Origin: Cohnella candidum
GTDB lineage: Bacteria; Bacillota; Bacilli; Paenibacillales; Paenibacillaceae
DNA: 64,000 bases
Assembly (NCBI RefSeq): GCF_003713065.1
Contig: NZ_CP033433.1
Span: 4,985,501-5,049,500 of the forward strand
Direction of reading: 5' to 3'
Part shown: positions 44,825 through 53,362 of the stretch, in pieces
Layout of the letters: the number at the start of each line of letters is the position of its first letter
Numbering within the stretch: the first letter of the stretch is position 1
The notes under the pieces: generated by a model
Told to the model about the DNA's origin: nothing
Database searches by the model: none
The model's input: the letters and a program-made list of their open reading frames with translations, nothing else
Made by a program: the position numbers and the translations under genes

Positions 44825-47110
44825 TTGTCAGAATTATGGACCGATTGGAACGGGTCCCTGCTCGCGGCGTGGTCATTCGACGAAGGAAGCGGGCATTTCG
44901 TCTGGGACGCGGCGGGCAGCCGCCGCGACGAAATCGAACACGCACAGCGCAAGGGCAGGTTCCAGCCGTCTCAGGACCCGCCTTGGGGGAAGGGCATCTC
45001 CGGATCGGCTTTGTCATTCGACGGGTATTCGACGTATATCCGCCGTTCCGCGGCCGACATCCGTCAGCCTTCCGAGGGTTTAACGATTTCGGCGTGGGTC
45101 GCTCCCAGAACGCACGAGTACGGCATGGAAAAACGATTGGCTGCGATCATCAGCCGGCATGATAGGGAAAAAGCGGAAGGTTACGTCTTCGGCGTGACGC
45201 GGAACGGGGAATGGTCGCTGCAGCTGGGCCTCGGCGGCGAATGGGCCGAACTCAGCACGCGCGAACCCGCGCTGCCCCTGCAGGAATGGTCATACCTGGC
45301 CGCGACGTTCGACGGAACGGCCATGAAGCTGTATTTGAACGGTGAACTTGCGGCTTCGAAAATCGTCGCGGCGGGTTCCGTCATCGCCCCTTCGTCGGAG
45401 GATTTGACGGTGGGCCGCAACAACCGCGGCGCCGTGCTGGTCGAACCGTTCGTAATGAACCACTTCAGCGGCTATATCGACGAGCTCGCGATATTGGACC
45501 GGGCACTCTCTGCGCAAGAGATTACGAGGTATTACGAGAGGTGCCTGGAACCGCACGGGGGTAAGCGTCCGGCCGTAGAACCGGCGGATTTCGGGGTGGG
45601 CCGGGAGAGATTCGCATCGGACTGCCACCGTCCGCAGTATCATCTGAGTGCTCCCTCGCATTGGATGAACGAGCCGCACGCGCCGATCTATTTTAACGGA
45701 CTGTACCATCTGTTTTACCAATACAACCCGCAGGGGCCTTTTTGGCATTACATTCACTGGGGGCATTGGGTGAGCGAGGACCTTGTCCATTGGAGGGACC
45801 TCCCGCCGGCGCTGAGACCGGACGCGATATTGGATCCCGAAGGGGTATGGTCGGGGAGCGCATGCCTGGACGAGGAAGGGTATCCGGCTTTGTTTTTCAC
45901 GGCCGGCAACAATGCCTGGAGGCCGAACCAGGCGGTGGGCTTGGCACGGAGCACGTATCCGCATGACGGGGATAACGATCTCGTGCATTGGATCAAACAC
46001 CCGGAGCCGATCGTCATGCAAAGCGCGGAAGCCAATTGGCTGCCCGAATTCCGCGACCCGTTCGTCTGGCGGGAACGGGGAGAATGGTTCATGCTCGTCG
46101 GCACGGGAATTCCGGACAAGGGCGGCACGGCCGCAGTTTACCATTCTCCGGACATGAAGGAATGGTCGTGCAAAGGCTGCCTGTACTTGAGCGACTACGG
46201 AGAATACCCGGAACTCGGGACCGCTTGGGAGCTTCCGGTGCTGCTTCCGCTGCCGCGGGCGGACGGCCGTGCGTCCGGCAAGCACGTCCTGCTGATCAGC
46301 CCCTGGGGGCCGGGCGCCGAAGTCGAAGTCGTGTACTGGATCGGAAGTTGGGATCCGGATCGCTGCCGTTTCGTGCCGGACCGCGAGGAGCCGGAGATCA
46401 TCGACGTCGGGGATTTCCATTTTACGGGCCCAAGCGGCATGGTCGATCCGAAGACTGGACGGTCTCTGCTGTTCACGATCGCGCAAGGCGAACGGACGCC
46501 GGAGATCGATTACGATTGCGGCTGGTCGCATGGCGCGGGTATGCCCGTGTCGGTGACGCTGAGGGACGACGGCCGCCTCGGCATCGAGCCGATCGGGGAA
46601 ATCGCCCGATTGCGGGGCCGCAAGCTGTTCGAGGCGTCCGGCCTCGGCATGGAGGACATCAATGCCGGCCTGTCCGGCGTTCAAGGCGACATGCTGGAAA
46701 TCGGCGTGTCTTTCGAGCAAGCGGACGCCGTTAGATATGGACTTTCCTTGAGGCGGACGCCGGACGGCGAAGAGGAGACGGTGCTGTATTACGACCGGGA
46801 GGCCGGCGCTCTCATGGTCAACAGGGAGCGCACGACGCTGGACCCGGCCGAACGGACCCGGGGAATTCAGGGAGGCCCGCTGGTTTTGGCGAAGGGCGAA
46901 AAGTTCCGGCTGCGCGTTTTCGTGGACCGGTCGCTGATCGAGGGTTACGCCAACGGGGTGCGAAGCCTCACGACGAGGGCTTACCCTTCCCGATCGGATG
47001 CCTTGGGGCTCCGATTATGGGCGGACGGGGAAGTTCGGGAGGCGTCGATCGAGGTGTGGGAGATGATGCCCGCCTTCGAAACCGGAAAATCCGGAAGTCA
47101 GAAGAAGTAG
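44825..47110 (+). CDS. Intracellular GH32 enzyme with N-terminal LamG-like domain
   Basis: The 761-residue protein has a concanavalin/LamG-type domain (about 8-230: AAWSFDEGSGHFVWDAAG... LTVGRNNRG ... YIDELAILDRALSAQEI) followed by a GH32 propeller (about 265-590) and a C-terminal beta-sandwich. The nucleophile box reads WMNEPH instead of WMNDPN (Glu283 in place of Asp). The RDP motif (FRDPFVW) and the acid/base Glu (AWELPVLLP) remain. It should act on fructan oligomers, but cleavage mode is uncertain. No signal peptide is present. TTG 44825 is preferred because GGAGGG lies 6 bases upstream. Confidence 0.85.
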   Translation: MSELWTDWNGSLLAAWSFDEGSGHFVWDAAGSRRDEIEHAQRKGRFQPSQDPPWGKGISGSALSFDGYSTYIRRSAADIRQPSEGLTISAWVAPRTHEYGMEKRLAAIISRHDREKAEGYVFGVTRNGEWSLQLGLGGEWAELSTREPALPLQEWSYLAATFDGTAMKLYLNGELAASKIVAAGSVIAPSSEDLTVGRNNRGAVLVEPFVMNHFSGYIDELAILDRALSAQEITRYYERCLEPHGGKRPAVEPADFGVGRERFASDCHRPQYHLSAPSHWMNEPHAPIYFNGLYHLFYQYNPQGPFWHYIHWGHWVSEDLVHWRDLPPALRPDAILDPEGVWSGSACLDEEGYPALFFTAGNNAWRPNQAVGLARSTYPHDGDNDLVHWIKHPEPIVMQSAEANWLPEFRDPFVWRERGEWFMLVGTGIPDKGGTAAVYHSPDMKEWSCKGCLYLSDYGEYPELGTAWELPVLLPLPRADGRASGKHVLLISPWGPGAEVEVVYWIGSWDPDRCRFVPDREEPEIIDVGDFHFTGPSGMVDPKTGRSLLFTIAQGERTPEIDYDCGWSHGAGMPVSVTLRDDGRLGIEPIGEIARLRGRKLFEASGLGMEDINAGLSGVQGDMLEIGVSFEQADAVRYGLSLRRTPDGEEETVLYYDREAGALMVNRERTTLDPAERTRGIQGGPLVLAKGEKFRLRVFVDRSLIEGYANGVRSLTTRAYPSRSDALGLRLWADGEVREASIEVWEMMPAFETGKSGSQKK

Positions 47111-47118
47111 GGGAGAAG

Positions 47119-48615
47119 ATGGACTTGCTGAACACTTTAACATATGACGAAACCTACCGGCCTCAATTCCACTATTCTCCGCCGGCCCAATGGATGAACG
47201 ATCCGAACGGAATGGTGTATTACGAAGGGGAGTACCATCTGTTTTACCAGCACCATCCCGGAAGCACGGTCTGGGGACCGATGCATTGGGGGCATGCGGT
47301 CAGCAAGGATCTCGTCCGTTGGGAACAGCATCCCATCGCCTTGCGGCCCGACCGTAACGGAACCGTGTTTTCCGGAAGCGCCGTCGTCGATTGGAAGGAC
47401 AGCAGCGGCTTTTTCGGGGGCGGTACGGGATTGGTCGCGATTTTCACGCAGGACGATTCCGACCCCGAGACGGGCGAGTCTCGCCAGCGGCAGAGCCTGG
47501 CGTACAGCAAGGACAAAGGAAGAACGTGGGCCATGTTCGCCGGCAATCCGGTGTTGACGGACGCCCGCTTTACGGACTTCCGGGATCCGAAAGTGTTCTG
47601 GGATGAGCGGAGAGGGAGATGGGCGATGGCGATCGCGGCGGGCGACCGCATCGCGTTCTATACTTCGCCGGATTTGAAGGAATGGACTTTCCGCAGCGAA
47701 TTCGGGCAGACGGAAGGATCGCACGATGGGGTATGGGAATGCCCCGACCTGTTCGAGCTGCCGGTCGACGGCGACGAGAGGCGCCGCAAGTGGGTGCTGA
47801 TCGTCAGCATCGGCGACAATCCGGACGAACCGGCCGGTTCGAGGACGCAGTACTTCGTCGGATCGTTCGACGGCGACAAGTTCGTGAACGAGAACGACGG
47901 GGATTCGGTTTTATGGCTGGATCATGGACGCGACAATTATGCGGCGGTGACGTGGTCGGACGTGCCGGGCGACGACGGACGCCGGTTATTGATAGGCTGG
48001 ATGAGCAACTGGAAATACGCGAACCAGACGCCGACGGATGCTTGGAGGGGGGCGCTGACGCTTCCCCGCGTGCTGGAGCTTCGTTCTGGCGCAGCGGGAA
48101 CGAGGTTGGTCCAGAAACCCGTGGACGATATCGTGACGCTTCGCGAATCGGTACGCGAGCTGCGGGACGTGACGGTGAAGGAAGGCGAAAATCCGCTTGC
48201 GGGGCTTGAGGCGGAATGTCTGGAAATCACGGCGGAATTGGAGTTGCGCGGCGCGGAGGAACTCGGCTTCCGCGTGCGGAAATCGGGCGCGGAGGAGACG
48301 GTCGTCGGGTACGACGCGAGCACGGGCCGCGTGTTCGTCGACCGGTCGCGTTCCGGGCAAAGCGACTTCCACGAAGGATTCGCCTGCCGGCATGAGGCCG
48401 ACATTACCGTCCGCGACGGGCGTCTGCGCCTGCAGCTGTTCGTCGACCGGTCTTCCGTGGAGGTTTTCGCGGGCGAAGGCGAGCTCGCCATGACGGACCT
48501 CATTTTCCCGAGCGCCGGATCAATGGGATTGGAGTTTTACGCGAAGGGCGGAGAGATCGGAATCGTATCGATGAGCGTATCCGTCATAAAATCCATTTGG
48601 CAGGAAGCGCGATAA
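47119..48615 (+). CDS. Intracellular GH32 fructan/sucrose hydrolase
   Basis: The 498-residue enzyme has intact GH32 motifs: WMNDPNG (nucleophile Asp28), FRDPKVFW and WECPDLFEL (acid/base Glu), then the C-terminal beta-sandwich with RSSVEVFAGEGELAMTDLIFP. It resembles levanase/exo-inulinase and releases fructose. There is no signal peptide, so it works on imported oligomers. The ATG at 47119 follows GGGGAG and lies 8 bases after the LamG-GH32 gene, so the two are co-expressed. Confidence 0.95.
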   Translation: MDLLNTLTYDETYRPQFHYSPPAQWMNDPNGMVYYEGEYHLFYQHHPGSTVWGPMHWGHAVSKDLVRWEQHPIALRPDRNGTVFSGSAVVDWKDSSGFFGGGTGLVAIFTQDDSDPETGESRQRQSLAYSKDKGRTWAMFAGNPVLTDARFTDFRDPKVFWDERRGRWAMAIAAGDRIAFYTSPDLKEWTFRSEFGQTEGSHDGVWECPDLFELPVDGDERRRKWVLIVSIGDNPDEPAGSRTQYFVGSFDGDKFVNENDGDSVLWLDHGRDNYAAVTWSDVPGDDGRRLLIGWMSNWKYANQTPTDAWRGALTLPRVLELRSGAAGTRLVQKPVDDIVTLRESVRELRDVTVKEGENPLAGLEAECLEITAELELRGAEELGFRVRKSGAEETVVGYDASTGRVFVDRSRSGQSDFHEGFACRHEADITVRDGRLRLQLFVDRSSVEVFAGEGELAMTDLIFPSAGSMGLEFYAKGGEIGIVSMSVSVIKSIWQEAR

Positions 48616-48619
48616 GGAG

Positions 48620-48670
48620 AAGGACCGGAGCAGTGCGGCGGTAATGCCGTTTCACTCCGGTCCTTTTTTT
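48620..48670. terminator. Terminator after the GH32 operon
   Basis: An 11-bp stem AAGGACCGGAG/CTCCGGTCCTT (48620-48630 with 48655-48665) is followed by Ts. It lies between convergent genes and may serve both. Confidence 0.85.
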
Positions 48671-49899
48671 CAAGCGGCGCCGAACCCGCCGTCCAGGCTT
48701 CCGACCCACAAGCCGAATTCCTCGTCGCGTCGCCAGTCGAAGCCGGGAGAGGCGGTGACGATTCTCGGCCAGCCTGCATCGATTCGCCGCTGGACCGACT
48801 CCCAGGGGGGAATCCCGCTCGTCGCGTCCGGATGCTCGGTGCTGCAGGCGCCGACGGCGACCGCGGAGGTCAACGCTTGCCGGGGAGATTGGCCCCTTGC
48901 AAGCCCGGCAAGGAAACCCGCGATCGTGCAGTCTCCCGCGCCCGTCGTGCCGGCCACCGCCGTCTCGAAGCATGGAGAGAGCAGCTCGCGCCCGGTCCAT
49001 TCGGCGTCGTCCAAACCCAGTTTGCTCTTCAGGGGGGCCAGCCGCGAAGTGTCGGACGCCGTCCGCAAATAGAAGCCTTGGTCCCCAAGTTTGATCCCGG
49101 CGACTGCGCAACCGTAAGCGATCATTTCTCCCGCCAGTTCACGAACGATCCCCAAGGTTTGCCCCTTCGCCGCGTTGCCGCAGCCATGCGTTCTCTCGAG
49201 ATCCTCATAGCATTCACGGCGAAGCATGAACAGGATTTCCTCGAAGCTGGGGAGAAACAGATCCGTAAACGGGAGAACCCTTTCCAGAATCGTCCTCCAA
49301 TCCACCTTACCGGAGGTGGATTGGGGGTCGGGTTTCGACATGTCCAACGACGTGACTGCCCCGGCGCCCTTCGCTTTGCGGAACAGCGCCTCGAGCTCCC
49401 GTCCCTGCTCGGCATACATCCTCCGCATGACGGGAGGATAGCCGAAATGGAATATCTTGCAGCCGGACAGCGGGGCTAGAGGAACGTCAGCATCCGTAAA
49501 CTGGTCGTTAACGCCCGGACCGTGCAGGAACAGACGATCCATGCCTGGTGGGCTCATGACAATCGTATAGGAGGTCGATCCGGAAGCGCTGAGAATCAGG
49601 TGGTCGGAGGCGCCCGGCGCCTGACGGTCAAGTAGGTCGCGGATCGCGCGGCCGTGATCGTCGTCCGCGATCCGCGCGAACAGCGAAGCGGTGTGCCCGA
49701 GCCGGCGCAAAGCTAGGCCGGTATTGGCCACCGAGCCCCCGGTCGACAAGACGGCCGGACCGACCTCGATCAGTTTGCCGGGCACGAGGGTTGCCGACCA
49801 GGAATCCTCGGCTCCCGGGGAAGCTATGAACGCCGGGATGAAATCCAGATTGATGTTTCCAGCGAGCACGAAATCGCAATTTCGTTCAGAAGAAGGCAT
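48670..49899 (-). CDS. PfkB-family carbohydrate kinase
   Basis: The 409-residue kinase has the PfkB N-terminal GNINLDFIPAF region, the GGSVANTGLALRRLG sugar-binding box and the catalytic TTGAGDCTIAGFLAGL. It is longer than typical ribokinases (about 310). ATG 49899 is chosen because GAGG precedes it; the TTG at 49908 directly abuts GGGAG and has no spacing. The substrate is unknown; the flanking genes suggest fructose or a related sugar. It is transcribed away from the DeoR gene. Confidence 0.87.
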   Translation of the reverse strand: MPSSERNCDFVLAGNINLDFIPAFIASPGAEDSWSATLVPGKLIEVGPAVLSTGGSVANTGLALRRLGHTASLFARIADDDHGRAIRDLLDRQAPGASDHLILSASGSTSYTIVMSPPGMDRLFLHGPGVNDQFTDADVPLAPLSGCKIFHFGYPPVMRRMYAEQGRELEALFRKAKGAGAVTSLDMSKPDPQSTSGKVDWRTILERVLPFTDLFLPSFEEILFMLRRECYEDLERTHGCGNAAKGQTLGIVRELAGEMIAYGCAVAGIKLGDQGFYLRTASDTSRLAPLKSKLGLDDAEWTGRELLSPCFETAVAGTTGAGDCTIAGFLAGLARGQSPRQALTSAVAVGACSTEHPDATSGIPPWESVQRRIDAGWPRIVTASPGFDWRRDEEFGLWVGSLDGGFGAA

Positions 49900-50009
49900 C
49901 GGCCTCAACTCCCGTTATCCAAATCTTGTATTTTCACGGAAAGGCACAGATATTAAGTTAAACGTTTTTCTCGTTGAAGTAAATGTGTTTTTTTCTTGTG
50001 TTCACCACG

Positions 50010-50037
50010 TTGACAGGAAAAAAAGAGAGGCTATAAT
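50010..50037 (+). promoter_or_regulatory. Promoter of the DeoR-fructokinase unit
   Basis: TTGACA (50010-50015) and TATAAT (50032-50037) are 16 bases apart, directly before a set of phased repeats. Confidence 0.85.
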
Positions 50038-50045
50038 GAAGTCAT

Positions 50046-50104
50046 AAACGGTCAAAAACGATCACAAACGATATAAAACATTCAAATATAAATCGCAAAC
50101 GATC
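50046..50104. promoter_or_regulatory. Phased 10-bp direct repeats, probable DeoR operator
   Basis: AAACG(G/A)TC-type octamers start at 50046, 50056, 50066 and 50076 (exactly one helical turn apart) and again at 50097. They begin at the expected transcription start of the DeoR-family gene, as expected for a multimeric repressor that binds tandem direct repeats on one helix face. Confidence 0.8.
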
Positions 50105-50157
50105 ATGCGTACAGCAATCGACGCATCGGTGCGTGCGTGTTGATGGAGCGTGGGAAT

Positions 50158-50937
50158 ATGTACGAGGCGGAACGCAAAAGAAAGATCATGGAAATCCTGA
50201 ACGAGACCCTGCGCGTGGACGTGCAAAGCCTGAACCAATGGCTCGGGGTGTCCGAATCCACGATCCGGCGCGATCTGAAGGAACTCGAGGAAGCGAATTT
50301 GCTGAAGAGGACGCACGGCGGGGCGATCCTTCCCCAGAACGTCAATTTCGAGCCCACCTTCCTGGAGAAAGAAATCAGCCGGGGGGAAGCCAAGAAAGCC
50401 ATCGCCGCCAAAGCCGCTGAGCTCGTCCGCGAGGGCGATGTCATCTTGCTCGATTCCGGCACGACAATGCTTTACTTGGCCAAGGAACTTAAGCGCTTTC
50501 GCAAGCTCACGGTCGTTACGAACGCGATCCCGGTCGCGCAGGAACTCCATGCTTTCGACGGGATCGAGCTGATCGTGATCGGCGGTTCTCTCCGTAAAGG
50601 AATCTGGTCGCTGGTCGGACCGTTCGCGGAACAAATCCTCGGCATGATCCATGTGGATACGGCATTCGTCGGCACGAACGCCATTCACCCCGAAGCGGGC
50701 CTCAGCACGCCGAACGTAGACGAAGCCAGCATTAAACGCAAGATGATCGCGAGCGCCAAGAAGACGGTCTTGCTCGCGGACTCCTCCAAAATCGGGGAAG
50801 TGAATCTCGTCAAATACGCCGCTCTTTCCGAAATCGATACGTTCGTGACGGACGACGAGGCTTCGGAAGACGGACTGAAAGAATTGGCGGCGAAAGGTTT
50901 GAAGATCGAAGCCGTCGTTTGCCGCGGATCCAATTGA
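50158..50937 (+). CDS. DeoR-family transcriptional regulator
   Basis: The 259-residue repressor has the DeoR winged helix (AERKRKIMEILNETLRVDVQSLNQWLGVSESTIRRDLKELEEANLLKRTHGGAIL) and a sugar-phosphate-binding sensor domain (DVILLDSGTTMLYLAKEL..VVTNAIPVAQEL). The ATG at 50158 has ATGGAG upstream. The effector is probably fructose-1-phosphate or a related sugar phosphate. Repeats over its own promoter indicate autoregulation; the next gene is a fructokinase-like kinase. Confidence 0.93.
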   Translation: MYEAERKRKIMEILNETLRVDVQSLNQWLGVSESTIRRDLKELEEANLLKRTHGGAILPQNVNFEPTFLEKEISRGEAKKAIAAKAAELVREGDVILLDSGTTMLYLAKELKRFRKLTVVTNAIPVAQELHAFDGIELIVIGGSLRKGIWSLVGPFAEQILGMIHVDTAFVGTNAIHPEAGLSTPNVDEASIKRKMIASAKKTVLLADSSKIGEVNLVKYAALSEIDTFVTDDEASEDGLKELAAKGLKIEAVVCRGSN

Positions 50938-50975
50938 ACGTTAAGAAAGCCATTTCGACAAATACGAGGTGCCTC

Positions 50976-51944
50976 ATGTACGACGTAGTGGCTCTGGGGG
51001 AGCTTTTGATCGATTTCACACCGCAGAAGATGGCGGAAGGAAAGGATTCTTATTTCCAGAAAAATCCCGGCGGCGCGCCGGCCAACGTCCTGGCAGCCTT
51101 ATCCAAGCAAGGCAGGAAGACGGCCTTTATCGGCAAAGTCGGACGGGACTCGTTCGGCGAATATTTGGCCGGCATCCTTCGGAATAACGGCATTTCGACC
51201 GAAGGAATGGTTTTCTCGGAAACGGAGAACACAACCTTGGCGTTCGTCGAACTGAATGATCGGGGAGACCGTACCTTCACTTTCTATCGGAAACCGGGCG
51301 CGGATATGATGCTGAAGCCGGAGGAAGTCGATCTCGGTCTGATCGGCAGCGCGAAGATGTTCCATTTCGGCTCGATCTCTTTGACCGACGAGCCTTCCCG
51401 CGCGGCGACGCTGCGGGCTTTGGACCATGCCAAAAACCGGGGGCTCGCGATTTCCTACGATCCGAACCTAAGGCTTCCGCTATGGCCGGAGGCTGATACC
51501 GCCAAACGGACGATTTTAAGCGTCTTCCCCTATGCGGACATTCTGAAAATATCGGAGGAAGAACTGGCTTTCCTGATCGGGACGGAAGATCTAGAGGAGG
51601 GGACCCGGCAAATCGCGGAGACATACGGGACGACGCTGATCTTCGTCACCCGAGGCGAGAGGGGCTGTTATTACAGGGCGGGATCGGTAACGGGAAGCGT
51701 GCCGGCTTTCCGCGTGGAAACGGTGGACACGACCGGCGCGGGAGACGCTTTTCTCGGCGGCGTGCTGGGAAGGATTTTGGAAGAGGACATTCCTCTCAAA
51801 CTTCTCGGCCCAGACAAGCTGGAAGCGATCGCCGCATTCGGCAACGCGATGGGGTCGCTCGCGACCACCCGGCGCGGCGGCATTCCTTCCATTCCGGAAA
51901 GGGCCGAAGTCGAAGCGCTGCTGAAAGGCAAGATTCCGATCTGA
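50976..51944 (+). CDS. PfkB-family fructokinase
   Basis: The 322-residue kinase resembles ScrK-type fructokinases: YDVVALGELLIDFTP, NPGGAPANVLAAL sugar-binding box and DTTGAGDAFLGGVLG catalytic box. It should make fructose-6-phosphate. The ATG at 50976 follows ACGAGGTG, 38 bases after the DeoR stop. It precedes an Rbs-type importer. Confidence 0.9.
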   Translation: MYDVVALGELLIDFTPQKMAEGKDSYFQKNPGGAPANVLAALSKQGRKTAFIGKVGRDSFGEYLAGILRNNGISTEGMVFSETENTTLAFVELNDRGDRTFTFYRKPGADMMLKPEEVDLGLIGSAKMFHFGSISLTDEPSRAATLRALDHAKNRGLAISYDPNLRLPLWPEADTAKRTILSVFPYADILKISEEELAFLIGTEDLEEGTRQIAETYGTTLIFVTRGERGCYYRAGSVTGSVPAFRVETVDTTGAGDAFLGGVLGRILEEDIPLKLLGPDKLEAIAAFGNAMGSLATTRRGGIPSIPERAEVEALLKGKIPI

Positions 51945-52284
51945 AGACCGGAATTTTGCAGGGTACGTATGAAAGCGATTACGGTCATTCGGCGAAAGGA
52001 GTGATGCCATCGGGAAAATCCATGCAGGTAATGAGAGGTACAAAGGGAGTTGGTCAGACATTCGGAAAGCGATACAGGCAACAAATAAAGAACGAGTGCG
52101 AACGACGGCTTAATCCACGGCGAATGGTTGCAGCCCGGTCGTTCACACCCGTATTCCAACCTGCCCAAAAATCTTGTCGATTTTAAAAGCAAGCCTATTT
52201 GTATTGTGCAACAAAGGGTTGCGATGTTCAACCCTTACCAGGCATGCGTCACCACCATTATCTAATCGGAGGTCTTTAACCTTT
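51945..52284. other. 340-bp gap before the Rbs-type importer
   Basis: No convincing gene lies here; a 76-codon open frame (51956-52186) has no ribosome site or recognisable protein. One feature stands out, the hairpin at 52214-52236. A promoter for the importer operon is expected, but I cannot place one. Confidence 0.5.
52214..52236. promoter_or_regulatory. Hairpin/palindrome upstream of the binding-protein gene
   Basis: AAGGGTTG (52214-52221) and CAACCCTT (52229-52236) form a perfect 8-bp inverted repeat with a 7-base centre, 48 bp before the start codon. It may be an operator or leader structure. Confidence 0.5.
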
Positions 52285-53289
52285 ATGAAATCCTATAAAC
52301 TCGTCGTTCTCATGATGCTCGCGCTGACGCTGGTCCTATCGGCTTGCGGCGGTAAAAAAGAAGAATCCTCCCCGAGCCCGAGCGCTTCCCAAAGCAGCCA
52401 ACCTGCGGCTTCCGAGTCCGCTAAGCCGAGCGAAGAGCCGGCCAAAAAGCTGAAGATCGGCCTTACCGTCCCGAATCTGTCGAACCCGTTCTTCGTCGCG
52501 ATGTCCAAAGGCGCGCAGGAAGTCGCCGCCAAATACAACGCCGAAGTCACCGTGGTCGCGGCGGACCAGGATCTGGCAAAGCAAACCCAGCAAATCGAGG
52601 ACTTCATCACGCAGAAGGTCGACTTGATCCTGCTCAGCCCGTTCGATTCCAAGGGCATCGCGGGCGCGGTACAGCAAGCGAAAGCGGCCAACATTCCGGT
52701 CGTCGCTCTGGACGGCAGCGCGGAAGGCGGCATCGACTCCGTCGTGATGACCGATAACGTGGAAGCGGGCCGCCTAGTCGGCGAATACCTGGCCAAGCGC
52801 CTGAACGGGAAAGGCAACATCGTCGTCATCGACGGGCCGCCGGTTTCCGCCGTGACGGACCGCATCAAAGGCTTCAACGAAGTGCTGGCCAAATATCCGG
52901 ACATCAAAGTCGTCGCCAACCAGAACGGCGAAGGCAACCGCGAAAAGGCGCTCACCCTGATGGAAAGCATTCTGCAGGCGAACAAGAAAATCGATGCGGT
53001 GTTCTGCATCAACGACGAGGAAGGCGTAGGCGTCAAAATCGCGCAAGAGCAAGCCGGCCGCCAGGACGAGTTCTTCATCGTCGGCGTCGACGGTGCTCCG
53101 AGCGCCGCGGACGCGTTGAAAGAGAAGAAAAGCTACGCGGCGACTTCCGCCCAATTCCCGAACCAAATGGCGATCCAAGGCGTCGAGCTGGCGCTGAAAG
53201 TGATCAAAGGCGAGAAGGTCGAACCGCAATTCTTGATTCCTCCTCAGTTGATCACGCAAGACAACGTGGATACTTACAAAGGCTGGTAA
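52285..53289 (+). CDS. RbsB-type sugar-binding lipoprotein
   Basis: The 334-residue protein has a lipoprotein signal (MKSYKLVVLMMLALTLVLSAC, Cys21), a Ser/Pro linker and a type I periplasmic-binding domain (KIGLTVPNLSNPFFVAMSKGAQE). It is the receptor of a CUT2 importer for a monosaccharide, probably fructose or ribose; the fructokinase upstream favours fructose. The ATG at 52285 follows CGGAGG. Confidence 0.93.
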   Translation: MKSYKLVVLMMLALTLVLSACGGKKEESSPSPSASQSSQPAASESAKPSEEPAKKLKIGLTVPNLSNPFFVAMSKGAQEVAAKYNAEVTVVAADQDLAKQTQQIEDFITQKVDLILLSPFDSKGIAGAVQQAKAANIPVVALDGSAEGGIDSVVMTDNVEAGRLVGEYLAKRLNGKGNIVVIDGPPVSAVTDRIKGFNEVLAKYPDIKVVANQNGEGNREKALTLMESILQANKKIDAVFCINDEEGVGVKIAQEQAGRQDEFFIVGVDGAPSAADALKEKKSYAATSAQFPNQMAIQGVELALKVIKGEKVEPQFLIPPQLITQDNVDTYKGW

Positions 53290-53362
53290 TGGCCTGAATG
53301 GCGAGGTGCGGCGTCCCGGTGCGGGCGCCGCTCTTGTCCGATCACGAGGGGGGGTGCCGGAA

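Noticed and set aside
51956-52186. 76-codon open frame between the fructokinase and binding-protein genes
   Set aside because: No ribosome site, no recognisable family, and composition unlike neighbouring proteins.
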